Below the pieces are notes generated by a model, which was given only the letters and a program-made list of their open reading frames with translations, was not told where the DNA came from and made no database searches. Source: Duganella sp. Root336D2 (GTDB taxonomy: Bacteria > Pseudomonadota > Gammaproteobacteria > Burkholderiales > Burkholderiaceae_D). From it: a stretch of 64,000 nucleotides of DNA. Location of the stretch: the NCBI RefSeq assembly GCF_001425005.1, contig NZ_LMDB01000022.1, positions 373,264-437,263 of the forward strand, read 5' to 3'. A program made the position numbers and the translations under genes. Below are positions 37,143 to 45,485 of this stretch, piece after piece. Every line of letters starts with the position of its first letter. Positions within the stretch are counted from its first letter, which is position 1.

Positions 37143-39806
37143 TTAGAAGCTGTAGCTGGCACGCAGGTAAATTGCGCGGCCGATCGGGTCGGAGTAGCGC
37201 GGGTCATAGCCTTTCTGGAACACCGTGCCCTGGTTGGTGAATGGCGGATCCTTGTCCAGCAGGTTCTTCACGCCGCCGGTCAGCGTTACGCCTTTCCAGC
37301 CGGTGTAGGTCGCGGACAGGTTCCACAACTGGTAGGAATCCACCTTGTTGAAGAATTCCGGCGCCACGAAGTTCTGGTCGACGTAACCTGATTTGAAGTT
37401 CTGCGACAGGGTCGTGCTCCAGTTCCCGTCACGCCAGGTCAGCGAGGCATTGTGGCGCCAGCGCATGATCGGGCCATTGTCGCCGTACGTGCCGACGTTC
37501 TGGATGAACGCGCCGTCACGCTCGTTCTGGTACTTGTAGCTGTGGACCCAGGTGCCATCCAGGGTAAAGGTGAAGCTGCCGTACTCGGTGCGGCCCGAGT
37601 TGACCGTTGCGCTCAGGTCGATACCATCGGTCTTCACGCGGCCCAGGTTTTCGTTCAGGTCCAGGATCGCGAACGGCGAGCCATCCGGGTTGCGCAGGAA
37701 GCGCGCCTGGTATTTCGCGTAGTCGCCGTAGATTGCTTGCTCCGGCAGCGCGCCAATCTTGTCCTTCAGGCGGATATTCCAGTAGTCCAGCGCGATGGTG
37801 GTGTTGCGCACCGGCTCGAAGACTGCGCCGAAGGAGAAGGTCTTGGATTTTTCCGGCGTCAGCGCAGTATTGCCGCCTTGCAACTTGAACTGTTGCAGGT
37901 CACAATCGCGCAGCGGATTGGCGCCAGGCTGTGGCACGCCGCCCGGGCACAGGATCGGATCGTCATAAGTGTTGCTGGTGTCGTTCTTCGACTGCGGTGC
38001 GTTTTTCTCAAACAAGGTCGGGGCGCGGAAGCCGGTGCTGGCCGAGCCGCGCAGCAGCAGTTGCGGGGTTGGCTGGTAGCGAACACCCAGTTTCGGGTTG
38101 GTGGTGCTGCCCGCGTCACTGTAATGGTCGTAGCGTACGGCGGCCTGGATGTCGAGGTCCTTGATCAGCGGCACGCTCAATTCGCCATACACCGCTTTCA
38201 CATTGCGCGAACCGGTCTTGGACTGCGACCCGGACAGGCCGGAGCTGGATGCCTGGCCGGCGATATCCCGGTTGACGTTGAAGTCAGCGTCTTCCTTACG
38301 GTATTCGGCGCCCAGCGCGACTGCCATGGCGCCGCCAGCCAGTTGCATCACGTCGCGCGAGCCCTTGATGTCAAAGGTGGTGGCCTTGTTCTTGGCATCC
38401 TGCACCTTGCCGCGCAGCGCTACGCTGGCCAGGTAGGCGCGGCCGGCTTCATTCTGCATGCCGAAGGGATTCAGGATGCCGTTCAGCACGCCAGCGGCAA
38501 AGCCGGCGTCCTGCACATAGCCGCCCGTGAAGTTTTCCTCGGACTTGCTGACCGAGTGGTTGAGGCCTGCCTTGTAGTCCCAACCGGCCGCTATACCTTC
38601 CAGTGCAGCCACCAGGCGGTCGCCTTCGCCCTTGGAGTTGATTTGGCGCTGGCCGGCTTCTGTTGGGCGCCAGTTGACCGACAGCGGCTGGCCCGACAGG
38701 TTAGGCTGGGCCGGCACGCCGCCCGCGTTACCCGGATAGTAAGGGCTGGTGATGGGCAAGACCAGGCCAGTCTGCGGCGGCGGTGCCGTGCGCGACATTA
38801 CCTTGTTGCGCGAGTGCAGGTATTCCAGGCTGGCCGTGGTGTCGGCATTGAGTTTGAAGGCGGCCTTGCCGAAGAAGACCAGGCGGTCCTGCTTCGGCAG
38901 GTCGTCGATCTGGCGCGTATAGTCCTGGCGGCAGGTGCCGTTGGATGGCCGCGGGATCGAGAACGGCGGCAGGCAGCCGCTGGCAAAGCCGGGGTTGCCC
39001 GTCGCTTCGGTGACCGGATCGAAATAGTTGCCAGGGAAGGTTGTGCCGGAAGTGCCGTCAGCCACGGTCATGCCGCGCTCGGGGATCACGGCGGTCTTGG
39101 AAAAGTCGCGCTGCTGCGACGTCAGGACATCCTGCTTTTGCCAGTCCAGCACGCCCATCAGGTTCCAACCGTCGCTGTCGAGGTTGCCAACGCCGCTGAC
39201 GATATTGGCGCGGCGCTCCTTGCCGCCTTTTTCGCGCGGCAGCATGGTTTCCGCCGCGACAGTGGTGCCGGTCACGGAACGCTTGGTAATGAAGTTGATC
39301 ACGCCGCCGATGGCATCGGTACCGTAGATGGCGGAAGCGCCGTCGCGCAGGACCTCAACCCGCTCCAGCGCTGCCACCGGGATGATGTTCAGGTCAACAC
39401 TGGCGCCGTCATACGGGTGGTTGGCGATGCGGCGGCCGTTCAGCAGCACCAGGGTCTTGTCGCCGCCAAGGCCGCGCAGGTCGGCCACCGCCTGGCCGCC
39501 GGTCGGCAGGCCGCTGGCGTTGCCGCCCACGACGTTGCCGGCGCCCATGCTGGTCTGGTTGGACGGGATCCGGTCCAGCACTTCCTGGGCGGTGGTCAGG
39601 CCCTGCTTGGTAAATTCTTCGGCCTTGAAAACGGAAAGCGGCTGGGACGTTTCCGATACCAGTCGTTTGATGGAGGATCCGGTCACTTCGACCCGGATCA
39701 TTTTTTCTTCGGGAGCCTGTTGCTGCGCCATGGCCGGCAAGACTGCCAATGCACCGAATGCTGACAACAGGGAATAAATGATCGATTTAGCCTTGATTGT
39801 AGCCAA
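37143..39806 (-). CDS. TonB-dependent receptor (singleton type)
   Basis: 887 residues from a TTG start at 39806, chosen because GAGGAG lies 7 nt upstream and a signal peptide (SLLSAFGALAVLPAMAQ) begins there; the longer frame to 39938 lacks both. TonB-box region EKMIRVEVTGSSIKR, plug with GAGNVVGGNASGLPTGGQ and RDGASAIYGTDAIGGVIN, barrel ending in RASYSF. Two Cys pairs occur (GCLPPFSIPRPSNGTC, and CPGGVPQPGANPLRDC in a predicted loop). It has no close partner among the other receptors here. It is divergent from the PEP-CTERM gene. The ligand is unknown. Confidence 0.92.
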   Translation of the reverse strand: MATIKAKSIIYSLLSAFGALAVLPAMAQQQAPEEKMIRVEVTGSSIKRLVSETSQPLSVFKAEEFTKQGLTTAQEVLDRIPSNQTSMGAGNVVGGNASGLPTGGQAVADLRGLGGDKTLVLLNGRRIANHPYDGASVDLNIIPVAALERVEVLRDGASAIYGTDAIGGVINFITKRSVTGTTVAAETMLPREKGGKERRANIVSGVGNLDSDGWNLMGVLDWQKQDVLTSQQRDFSKTAVIPERGMTVADGTSGTTFPGNYFDPVTEATGNPGFASGCLPPFSIPRPSNGTCRQDYTRQIDDLPKQDRLVFFGKAAFKLNADTTASLEYLHSRNKVMSRTAPPPQTGLVLPITSPYYPGNAGGVPAQPNLSGQPLSVNWRPTEAGQRQINSKGEGDRLVAALEGIAAGWDYKAGLNHSVSKSEENFTGGYVQDAGFAAGVLNGILNPFGMQNEAGRAYLASVALRGKVQDAKNKATTFDIKGSRDVMQLAGGAMAVALGAEYRKEDADFNVNRDIAGQASSSGLSGSQSKTGSRNVKAVYGELSVPLIKDLDIQAAVRYDHYSDAGSTTNPKLGVRYQPTPQLLLRGSASTGFRAPTLFEKNAPQSKNDTSNTYDDPILCPGGVPQPGANPLRDCDLQQFKLQGGNTALTPEKSKTFSFGAVFEPVRNTTIALDYWNIRLKDKIGALPEQAIYGDYAKYQARFLRNPDGSPFAILDLNENLGRVKTDGIDLSATVNSGRTEYGSFTFTLDGTWVHSYKYQNERDGAFIQNVGTYGDNGPIMRWRHNASLTWRDGNWSTTLSQNFKSGYVDQNFVAPEFFNKVDSYQLWNLSATYTGWKGVTLTGGVKNLLDKDPPFTNQGTVFQKGYDPRYSDPIGRAIYLRASYSF

Positions 39807-40057
39807 CGTACTTCTCCTCAAATAGATGGGATGTCGGGTCCGATGGAAGTGCCGGGCGTTAGGCACCTGCAAAGGTTGAAGGAATTCTATTTGAGATCTG
39901 ATAACAAACGTCCAAAACTTCCGTCCGGAACTATTCACTGTTGCGCCTGCGCGTCTACTTCACTCGTGCAAGTTTCTGTCGAATATTGATACATTGCGCC
40001 CTGAATCGATTTAATAATATCAAGAAAAACAATAAGTTATTAATTTGGTATTAAAAT

Positions 40058-40066
40058 TGCTACAAT
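40058..40066 (+). promoter_or_regulatory. extended -10 promoter of the PEP-CTERM gene
   Basis: TGCTACAAT matches an extended -10 (TGnTATAAT); transcription would start near 40073, 23 nt before the ATG. The surrounding A/T-rich stretch is unusual for this GC-rich window. A clear -35 is not seen. Confidence 0.5.
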
Positions 40067-40095
40067 GCAGGGTTCATACGAAAAAGGAGTGGTTC

Positions 40096-40926
40096 ATGAA
40101 GTACTTGGCTGGACTGGTTTTGACGGCAAGCTGCCTGTGTGTTGCCAATGCCGCGCACGCAATCGTCGCAAGCGCCACCAGCGACGCCGTCGCGCTGGCA
40201 AGCGCAGTCTCGGCCGGTGCATCGGGTTTGACGGTCAACGCAGCTGCCCTGAGCGGCCATGCCACTTCCAGCGGCACCTTCAGCAATGCCAGCGGCACTT
40301 ACGGCATCGGCAGCGGCATCATGCTGTCGACCGGCGATGTGCGCGACTACGCGGACGGACCAAACCAAAAAGATACCAAGACCACCCAGTACGGGGTGCT
40401 GGGCACGGCAGCCCAGCACGCGATCCTGTCCCAAATCGGTGGCAACGACAATTATTTCGATGTCACCCAGCTCGATATCAATTTCACGACCGGCACCGGC
40501 AGCGTGTTTTTCCAGACCGTGTTCGGCTCGGAAGAATTCCCGGACTTCGTCGGCAAATTCGTCGATGGCTTCGGCTTGCTGATCGATGGCGTGAATATCG
40601 CTTTCGTTGGCGGTTTGCCGGTCAATATTGACCATCCATCGGTGCAGCAGTTTGATGGAACCGAACTGAACGGCATCCTCTGCCCGGATACGGCGACCAG
40701 CTGCAAGCCAGTGCAGAATTTTGCGTTGAGCGGCCTGAGCACGGACCGCAGCCATACCCTGACCTTCATCATCGGCGACCGCGGCGATGACCGGCTGGAC
40801 ACCACGGTCTACATCAGTGCCTTGAGCGGCACGCGTCCGGTCGATGTGCCGGAGCCTGGTGCACTGGGCCTGGCGGGTGCGGGACTACTGGCTTTGCTGG
40901 CGGCGCGGCGCCGCCGCAAGGCCTGA
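40096..40926 (+). CDS. PEP-CTERM protein with choice-of-anchor L domain
   Basis: 276 residues, exported. Signal peptide 1-22 (NAAHA). The body resembles the choice-of-anchor L domain: GIMLSTGDVRD near the N-terminus and VFFQTVFGSEEFPDFVGKF in the middle, then DRGDDRLDTTVYI. The C-terminus is a canonical PEP-CTERM sorting signal: VPEPG, a membrane helix and RRRRKA. Such proteins are processed by an exosortase/EpsH system and released or anchored with exopolysaccharide; no exosortase is in the window. AAAAAGGAG precedes the ATG. Cys198 and Cys205 might form a disulfide. The precise role is unknown. Confidence 0.92.
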   Translation: MKYLAGLVLTASCLCVANAAHAIVASATSDAVALASAVSAGASGLTVNAAALSGHATSSGTFSNASGTYGIGSGIMLSTGDVRDYADGPNQKDTKTTQYGVLGTAAQHAILSQIGGNDNYFDVTQLDINFTTGTGSVFFQTVFGSEEFPDFVGKFVDGFGLLIDGVNIAFVGGLPVNIDHPSVQQFDGTELNGILCPDTATSCKPVQNFALSGLSTDRSHTLTFIIGDRGDDRLDTTVYISALSGTRPVDVPEPGALGLAGAGLLALLAARRRRKA

Positions 40927-40935
40927 ACGCCTCGC

Positions 40936-40964
40936 TTGCATTAGGCGATAACTGTTGTTATAGT
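40936..40964 (+). promoter_or_regulatory. sigma-70 promoter of the aroG leader
   Basis: TTGCAT (40936-40941), a 17-bp spacer and TATAGT (40959-40964). Transcription would start near 40971, 20 nt before the leader peptide ATG. It lies just after the PEP-CTERM stop codon. Confidence 0.75.
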
Positions 40965-40990
40965 GGATCGAAATCCACGGAACTCGACCC

Positions 40991-41056
40991 ATGCAGCTGC
41001 ACTTCTTTACCGGCTTTTTTTACTTTAGCAATTCCAACCCAAAGGCGGTGGAGTAG
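40991..41056 (+). CDS. aroG leader peptide, phenylalanine-rich (attenuator)
   Basis: A 21-codon ORF running ATG to TAG. Codons 5-12 read FFTGFFYF: five Phe and one Tyr in eight codons, as in the pheA and pheST leader peptides of enterobacteria. It is followed 48 bases later by an intrinsic terminator and then aroG. Ribosome stalling at the Phe codons when Phe-tRNA is scarce would free downstream RNA to form an antiterminator. The ribosome site is weak (ACGGAA). Composition and position make a chance ORF unlikely; its role is inferred. Confidence 0.85.
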   Translation: MQLHFFTGFFYFSNSNPKAVE

Positions 41057-41112
41057 CGGCCGGTTCACGTAGCAGCAAAACGAGATCCCAGCAGATACCA
41101 AGACAAACCGCC
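41009..41112 (+). promoter_or_regulatory. alternative RNA pairings of the aroG attenuator
   Basis: Segment 1 ACCGGC (41009-41014, among the Phe codons) can pair with GCCGGT (41059-41064). GGCGGT (41044-41049) can pair with ACCGCC (41107-41112), the left arm of the terminator. The two pairings exclude each other, giving the usual protector/antiterminator logic. Pairings were found by eye and energies were not computed. Confidence 0.6.
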
Positions 41113-41132
41113 AGCAATGGCGGTTTTTTTTT
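41105..41132 (+). terminator. attenuator terminator ahead of aroG
   Basis: AAACCGCC-AGCAAT-GGCGGTTT, an 8-bp stem, followed by T6-7. It lies between the leader peptide and aroG, 34 bases before the aroG ATG, where a terminator makes sense only as an attenuator. Confidence 0.88.
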
Positions 41133-41166
41133 ACCCGATTTTATTTAAGCCTCAGGAGAAACCATC

Positions 41167-42225
41167 ATGCAACGTACCGACGACCTGCGTATTCGTGAAA
41201 TGAAGGAGCTGACGCCACCGTCGCACCTGATTCGCGAATTTCCCTGCACGGAAGCGGCATCCAACACGGCTTCCGAAGCGCGCGTCGCGCTGCACCGCAT
41301 CCTGCACGGCCAGGACGACCGCCTGATGGTGGTGGTCGGCCCATGCTCGATCCACGACCCGAAAGCGGCGCTGGAATATGCGCGGCGCCTGGCGCCGGTA
41401 CGCGAACGCCTGAAGGGCGACCTGGAGATCGTGATGCGCGTCTACTTCGAAAAGCCGCGCACCACCGTGGGCTGGAAGGGCATGATCAACGATCCGTACA
41501 TGGACAACAGCTTCCGCATCAACGACGGCCTGCGCATGGCGCGCGAACTGCTGCGCTCCATCAATGAGATGGGCCTGCCGGCCGGTACCGAATTCCTGGA
41601 CGTCATCAGCCCGCAATACATTGCCGACCTGATCTCTTGGGGCGCAATCGGCGCCCGCACCACCGAATCGCAGGTGCACCGCGAACTGGCCTCCGGCCTG
41701 TCCTGCCCGGTGGGCTTCAAGAACGGCACCGACGGCAACACCAAGATCGCAGTGGAAGCGATCAAGGCGGCCTCGCAGCCGCACCACTTCCTGTCGGTCA
41801 CCAAGGGCGGCCACTCTGCCATCGTGTCGACCAACGGCAATGAAGATTGCCACATCATCCTGCGCGGCGGCAAGACGCCGAACTATGATGCGGCCAGCGT
41901 GGAAGAAGCCTGCAAGGCGATCTCCGGCTACGGCCTGGCGGCGCGCCTGATGATCGATGCATCGCATGCCAACTCGTCGAAGAAGCCGGAAAACCAGGTG
42001 CCGGTGTGCGCCGATATCGCGCAGCAGGTGGCCGGCGGCGATACCCGCATCGTCGGCGTGATGGTTGAGTCGCACTTGGTGGCAGGCCGCCAGGACCTGG
42101 TGCAGGGCAAGGAACTGACCTACGGCCAGTCGATCACCGACGGCTGCATCGACTGGGACACCAGCGTACAGGTGCTGGAGAACCTGGCTGCCGCCGTGCG
42201 CCAGCGCCGCCTGCAGGGCGAGTAA
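41167..42225 (+). CDS. aroG: 3-deoxy-7-phosphoheptulonate (DAHP) synthase, AroG type
   Basis: 352 residues, cytoplasmic; condenses phosphoenolpyruvate and erythrose 4-phosphate as the first step of the shikimate pathway. Class-I landmarks: VVVGPCSIHDP, RVYFEKPRTTVGWKGMINDP, GARTTESQVHRELASGLSCPVGFKNGTDG (in overlapping parts) and DASHANSSKKP. Sequence is nearest the Phe-sensitive AroG isozyme, which fits the Phe-rich leader upstream. CAGGAG precedes the ATG. Transcription should depend on read-through of the terminator at 41105-41132. A strong bidirectional terminator follows. Confidence 0.97.
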   Translation: MQRTDDLRIREMKELTPPSHLIREFPCTEAASNTASEARVALHRILHGQDDRLMVVVGPCSIHDPKAALEYARRLAPVRERLKGDLEIVMRVYFEKPRTTVGWKGMINDPYMDNSFRINDGLRMARELLRSINEMGLPAGTEFLDVISPQYIADLISWGAIGARTTESQVHRELASGLSCPVGFKNGTDGNTKIAVEAIKAASQPHHFLSVTKGGHSAIVSTNGNEDCHIILRGGKTPNYDAASVEEACKAISGYGLAARLMIDASHANSSKKPENQVPVCADIAQQVAGGDTRIVGVMVESHLVAGRQDLVQGKELTYGQSITDGCIDWDTSVQVLENLAAAVRQRRLQGE

Positions 42226-42240
42226 GAACCGGCAGGTAAT

Positions 42241-42280
42241 AAAAAACCCCGGCTGCGCAGTGCACAGCCGGGGTTTTTTT
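42241..42280. terminator. bidirectional terminator between aroG and the TBDR at 42300
   Basis: ACCCCGGCTG/CAGCCGGGGT, a 10-bp stem with a 9-nt loop, flanked by A6 on the left and T7 on the right, so both converging genes can end here. Confidence 0.92.
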
Positions 42281-42299
42281 ACTCAAGCTACTTCAGCAA

Positions 42300-45092
42300 T
42301 CAGTACTTGTACTGTGCGCCAAGGTAGTAGGTGCGGCCGAGGGCGCTGGCGTAGCGTGGGTCGTAACCCAACTGGTGCGAACCGGTGTTACGCAGCGACA
42401 ACGGTGGATCGCGGTCGGTCAGGTTCTTCACGCCGAAGGTCAGCTCCAGGCCTTTCATGGCGCGGAAGGTGGTCTGCCAGTCGAAGGTGGTGTAGCTTGG
42501 CACGTCCAGCTGCACGTCCACGCACTCCGCTGCTGCGTCGTTGGTGTTGACCGCGCAGTTTTCCGCGTCGTGGTGCTTGTCCTTGTAGCCATTGCGGAAG
42601 TTGCCCACCAGGTTGTGGGTGAAACGACCGATGTCGTAGGTCAGGCTGGTGGCGATCACGTTGCGGAACTGCACAGTGTTATCCGAACCGTACACGTTCA
42701 GGCTCGATTCCCACGAGTCGTTGGTGCCTGGCGTGGTGTACTTCGAGTGGTAGATGTAGGTACCGGCCAGGCGCGCGGTCAGCTTGCCTTCCCAAACCTT
42801 TTCGCGGAACTGGAAATCGTAGTCCACGCCCTTGTTTTCCTGACGGCCGATGTTGATCGGCAGCAGTTTGATGGCCAGCTTGTCCAGGCCGGTGGAAGCC
42901 TTGTGCTTCACCGTGTACAGGTCGATGTACTTGCCTGGATTGTTGGCGATCAGGTCTTCGCTGACGCTGGTCACCGCATCGCGGATCTCAACCGACCACA
43001 GGTCCATCTTGGCGCTGAAGTTCGAGGTTGGCTCGAACACGGCACCCAGGGTCCACTGACGTGATTTCTCTGGCTTCAGGCCGGAGTTACCGCCCTGGAA
43101 CACTTCCAGCTGGCCGCGGGTATCGCAGTACTGCGCCAGTGGGTGGTTCTGCAGGCCGTTGGCTGCGCTCAGCGGGCAGTTGTAGGTGCCGCCGGTCACG
43201 CCGAAGTCAGCCAGTGGCTGGCCGATCTGGGTCATGGAAGCAACTTTGAAGCCGGTGCCGTAAGCGCCACGGAACACCATGGACTTGCTTGGCTGCCAGC
43301 GGGTGCTGACCTTGAAGGTGCCGGCCGACTGGTTGCTGCCGACGTCGCCGCCATTGAGGTCGTCGCTCAGCTTGGTCACGCGGTCATAGCGCGCCGAGGT
43401 GGTGACGGACCATTCCTTGGTAATCGGGGTTTCCAGTTCGCCGAACACGCCGCCGCTCTTGCGCGAGAAAGCGTATTCCGGCTGGTCGTCGTCGAACAGG
43501 ATTTCCGAATGGGCCACGGCCTGGTTGGCGCGTTGCGAGAACTTGGTCTTGCGGATGTCGGCGCCCACACCCAGCATGGCCGGGCCGGCTGGCAGCGAGA
43601 AGACTTCGCGCGAGCCGCGCATATCCCAGCCGTACACCTTGATGTCGGTGGTGTTGTAGTTGCCGACGTATTGGGTGGAGCGCAGCACGTCTTGCATGCC
43701 CTGCGGCATTTCGCCCAGTGCGTACGGGAATGGATCCAGCTTGCCGGCGGCGATCGCGGCATCGAACTTGTCGGCCAGAGGGAAGCCGCCCAGGTAGTTC
43801 TGTGGCTGCTTGTTGCGCGAGTAGATCACGGCCGAATTGATATCCCAGCCTGCGGCCTGGCCTTCGACGCCAGCGACGATGTTGGACGCTTTGCTTTCGT
43901 AGTCATAAGCACGGCCGCCCAGGTCTTGCAGGCGGTACTTGACGGTCGCCGAGGTCATGCCGCTCAACTGTTCAGGAGTCAGGTAAGGCTGGACGTACTT
44001 GGTGAACAGCGGGCTGCCCTGTGCCAGCGAGAATTCAGCCGGATAAGGAGCGATGGTCGCGTAGATATGCGACTTGTTGAACGACACGTCGGAGAACGCC
44101 TTCCAGCCGGTGTTGCCCAGTTTCAGGCTGCCGGACGCCCAGAAGCCGTCGCGTTTGATTTCAGGAGAGATTTCCACCGAGGAGGTGTAGTCGAAGTAGC
44201 ACTGGCCGTCGCCCAGGTCAACGTGGGCGGCTGGGCACTTGCCGTTGAGTTTCAGGTATGGGTTGACCGAAACCGACTGCTTGTCGCCGGCGCCGTCAAG
44301 GTAGCCAACGGTGACGTTTGGCGGAATCGAGCGGGAAGAGCCGTTGAAGAACTGCAGCGGCTTGCCAGTCTTGGGATCGTTGAAGTTGATAATGCCGGTC
44401 TTGGCGAATTCGCGCTGGGAAGCCTTCAGGCGGTCTGAATTCTGGTGGCTATACGACATGAACAGGCTGTAGCCGTCAGCTTCGTAGTCGCCGAAGCCTT
44501 TCGAAATCGACACGGTACGGTCGGTGCCGCCCGGGTGCTGCGGCTTGCTGTACTTGGCGTCGACGGTCAGCGGAGCTGCGCCCTTTTTCATGATGAAGTT
44601 CACCACGCCGGCGATCGCGTCGGCGCCGTACAGTGCGGATGCACCGTCGCTCAGCACTTCGATACGTTCAACGGCCGCCAGCGGGATGGTGCTGATATCG
44701 ATGGTGGTGCCGGAGTTCGCAGGAGCGATACGACGGCCATTGACCAGGACCAGGGTGTAGGTTTCGCCAACGCCGTGGATGGAAGCAGTGGTCAGGCCGC
44801 CGCCGCCGCCGCCAACCGAGTCGGACGAGGCGGTGAAGCCTTGCATCACAGGCAGTTGCTGGATGAAGTCGGTGACCGAAGTCACGCCGGTGCGCTGGAT
44901 GTCCTTCTGGTTGAATGTCTGAACCGGCAGCGATGCCTCAGCAGCGATGCGCTTGATCGAGGAGCCGGTGATTTCCACGCGTTGGATTGGCTGTTCAGCT
45001 GCTTCTTGTGCGAATGCAGCGTGCATGCCAAGCGCCAGGCCACCGGCGCAGATCACGCGGATCGAGCGCGACAGAATGGTTTCCTTCAACAT
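42300..45092 (-). CDS. TonB-dependent receptor (tandem pair with the one at 45486)
   Basis: 930 residues. Signal peptide about 1-28 (AAFAQ), TonB-box region QPIQRVEITGSSIKR, plug with DSVGGGGGGLTTASIHG and SDGASALYGADAIAGVVN, barrel ending in AQYKY. Very similar along its length to 45486-48302 (IAAExSLPVQxFxQKDI, TDFIQQLPxMQGF, the SRSIPPNV/SRSLPANA loop, INIGxxExxGVDYDF), so the two are a tandem duplication. Cys pairs in predicted loops match the other paralogues (CPAAHVDLGDGQC; CPLSAANGLQNHPLAQYC). The ligand is unknown. Confidence 0.94.
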   Translation of the reverse strand: MLKETILSRSIRVICAGGLALGMHAAFAQEAAEQPIQRVEITGSSIKRIAAEASLPVQTFNQKDIQRTGVTSVTDFIQQLPVMQGFTASSDSVGGGGGGLTTASIHGVGETYTLVLVNGRRIAPANSGTTIDISTIPLAAVERIEVLSDGASALYGADAIAGVVNFIMKKGAAPLTVDAKYSKPQHPGGTDRTVSISKGFGDYEADGYSLFMSYSHQNSDRLKASQREFAKTGIINFNDPKTGKPLQFFNGSSRSIPPNVTVGYLDGAGDKQSVSVNPYLKLNGKCPAAHVDLGDGQCYFDYTSSVEISPEIKRDGFWASGSLKLGNTGWKAFSDVSFNKSHIYATIAPYPAEFSLAQGSPLFTKYVQPYLTPEQLSGMTSATVKYRLQDLGGRAYDYESKASNIVAGVEGQAAGWDINSAVIYSRNKQPQNYLGGFPLADKFDAAIAAGKLDPFPYALGEMPQGMQDVLRSTQYVGNYNTTDIKVYGWDMRGSREVFSLPAGPAMLGVGADIRKTKFSQRANQAVAHSEILFDDDQPEYAFSRKSGGVFGELETPITKEWSVTTSARYDRVTKLSDDLNGGDVGSNQSAGTFKVSTRWQPSKSMVFRGAYGTGFKVASMTQIGQPLADFGVTGGTYNCPLSAANGLQNHPLAQYCDTRGQLEVFQGGNSGLKPEKSRQWTLGAVFEPTSNFSAKMDLWSVEIRDAVTSVSEDLIANNPGKYIDLYTVKHKASTGLDKLAIKLLPINIGRQENKGVDYDFQFREKVWEGKLTARLAGTYIYHSKYTTPGTNDSWESSLNVYGSDNTVQFRNVIATSLTYDIGRFTHNLVGNFRNGYKDKHHDAENCAVNTNDAAAECVDVQLDVPSYTTFDWQTTFRAMKGLELTFGVKNLTDRDPPLSLRNTGSHQLGYDPRYASALGRTYYLGAQYKY

Positions 45093-45485
45093 ATCTTTGA
45101 TACTCCCAAGAATTACAAACTGTTTAAGGCCGTTACTGGCCCTTTAATTTTTGTTTGACGACAAACAGCGCAACTTGTGGTCCCTGCCTTTCGTCCGCGC
45201 TTATCAAATCATTCATTGACGAATTGTGTCAATCCATAGAAATGCCGAAGTTGTGCATGCAACTTCGCACTTGGTAGTAACGAGACGGTTCGATGAAGGC
45301 TTGGATTGGCCTTTTTTGCGCGATGTTGCGCGGGGAAGGGGTGTTTTATTCGACCGAATTGGCCGCGATGACTTGCCGAAATGCAGCTTGTTAACGGGCG
45401 GGGAAGTGTGCCCGATTTGCCACAAAACTTGGGTAAACAGTCAAAGTCCCCGCCTTGGCAGGCGGGGACTTTTTAAGCAGGCGAA
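45093..45485. other. 393-base intergenic region upstream of the TBDR at 42300
   Basis: No credible gene; an 87-codon plus-strand frame at 45226-45489 shows no family features. It contains three dyads: TGTTTG-ACGA-CAAACA (45152-45167), ATTGAC-N7-GTCAAT (45215-45233) and CGAAGTTG-TGCATG-CAACTTCG (45246-45267), plus the terminator at 45443-45474. Confidence 0.6.
45443..45474. terminator. terminator of the TBDR at 45486
   Basis: AAAGTCCCCGCC-TTGGCA-GGCGGGGACTTT, a 12-bp stem, 12 bases beyond the stop of the minus-strand receptor. The T tract is stronger on the plus strand. Confidence 0.8.
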
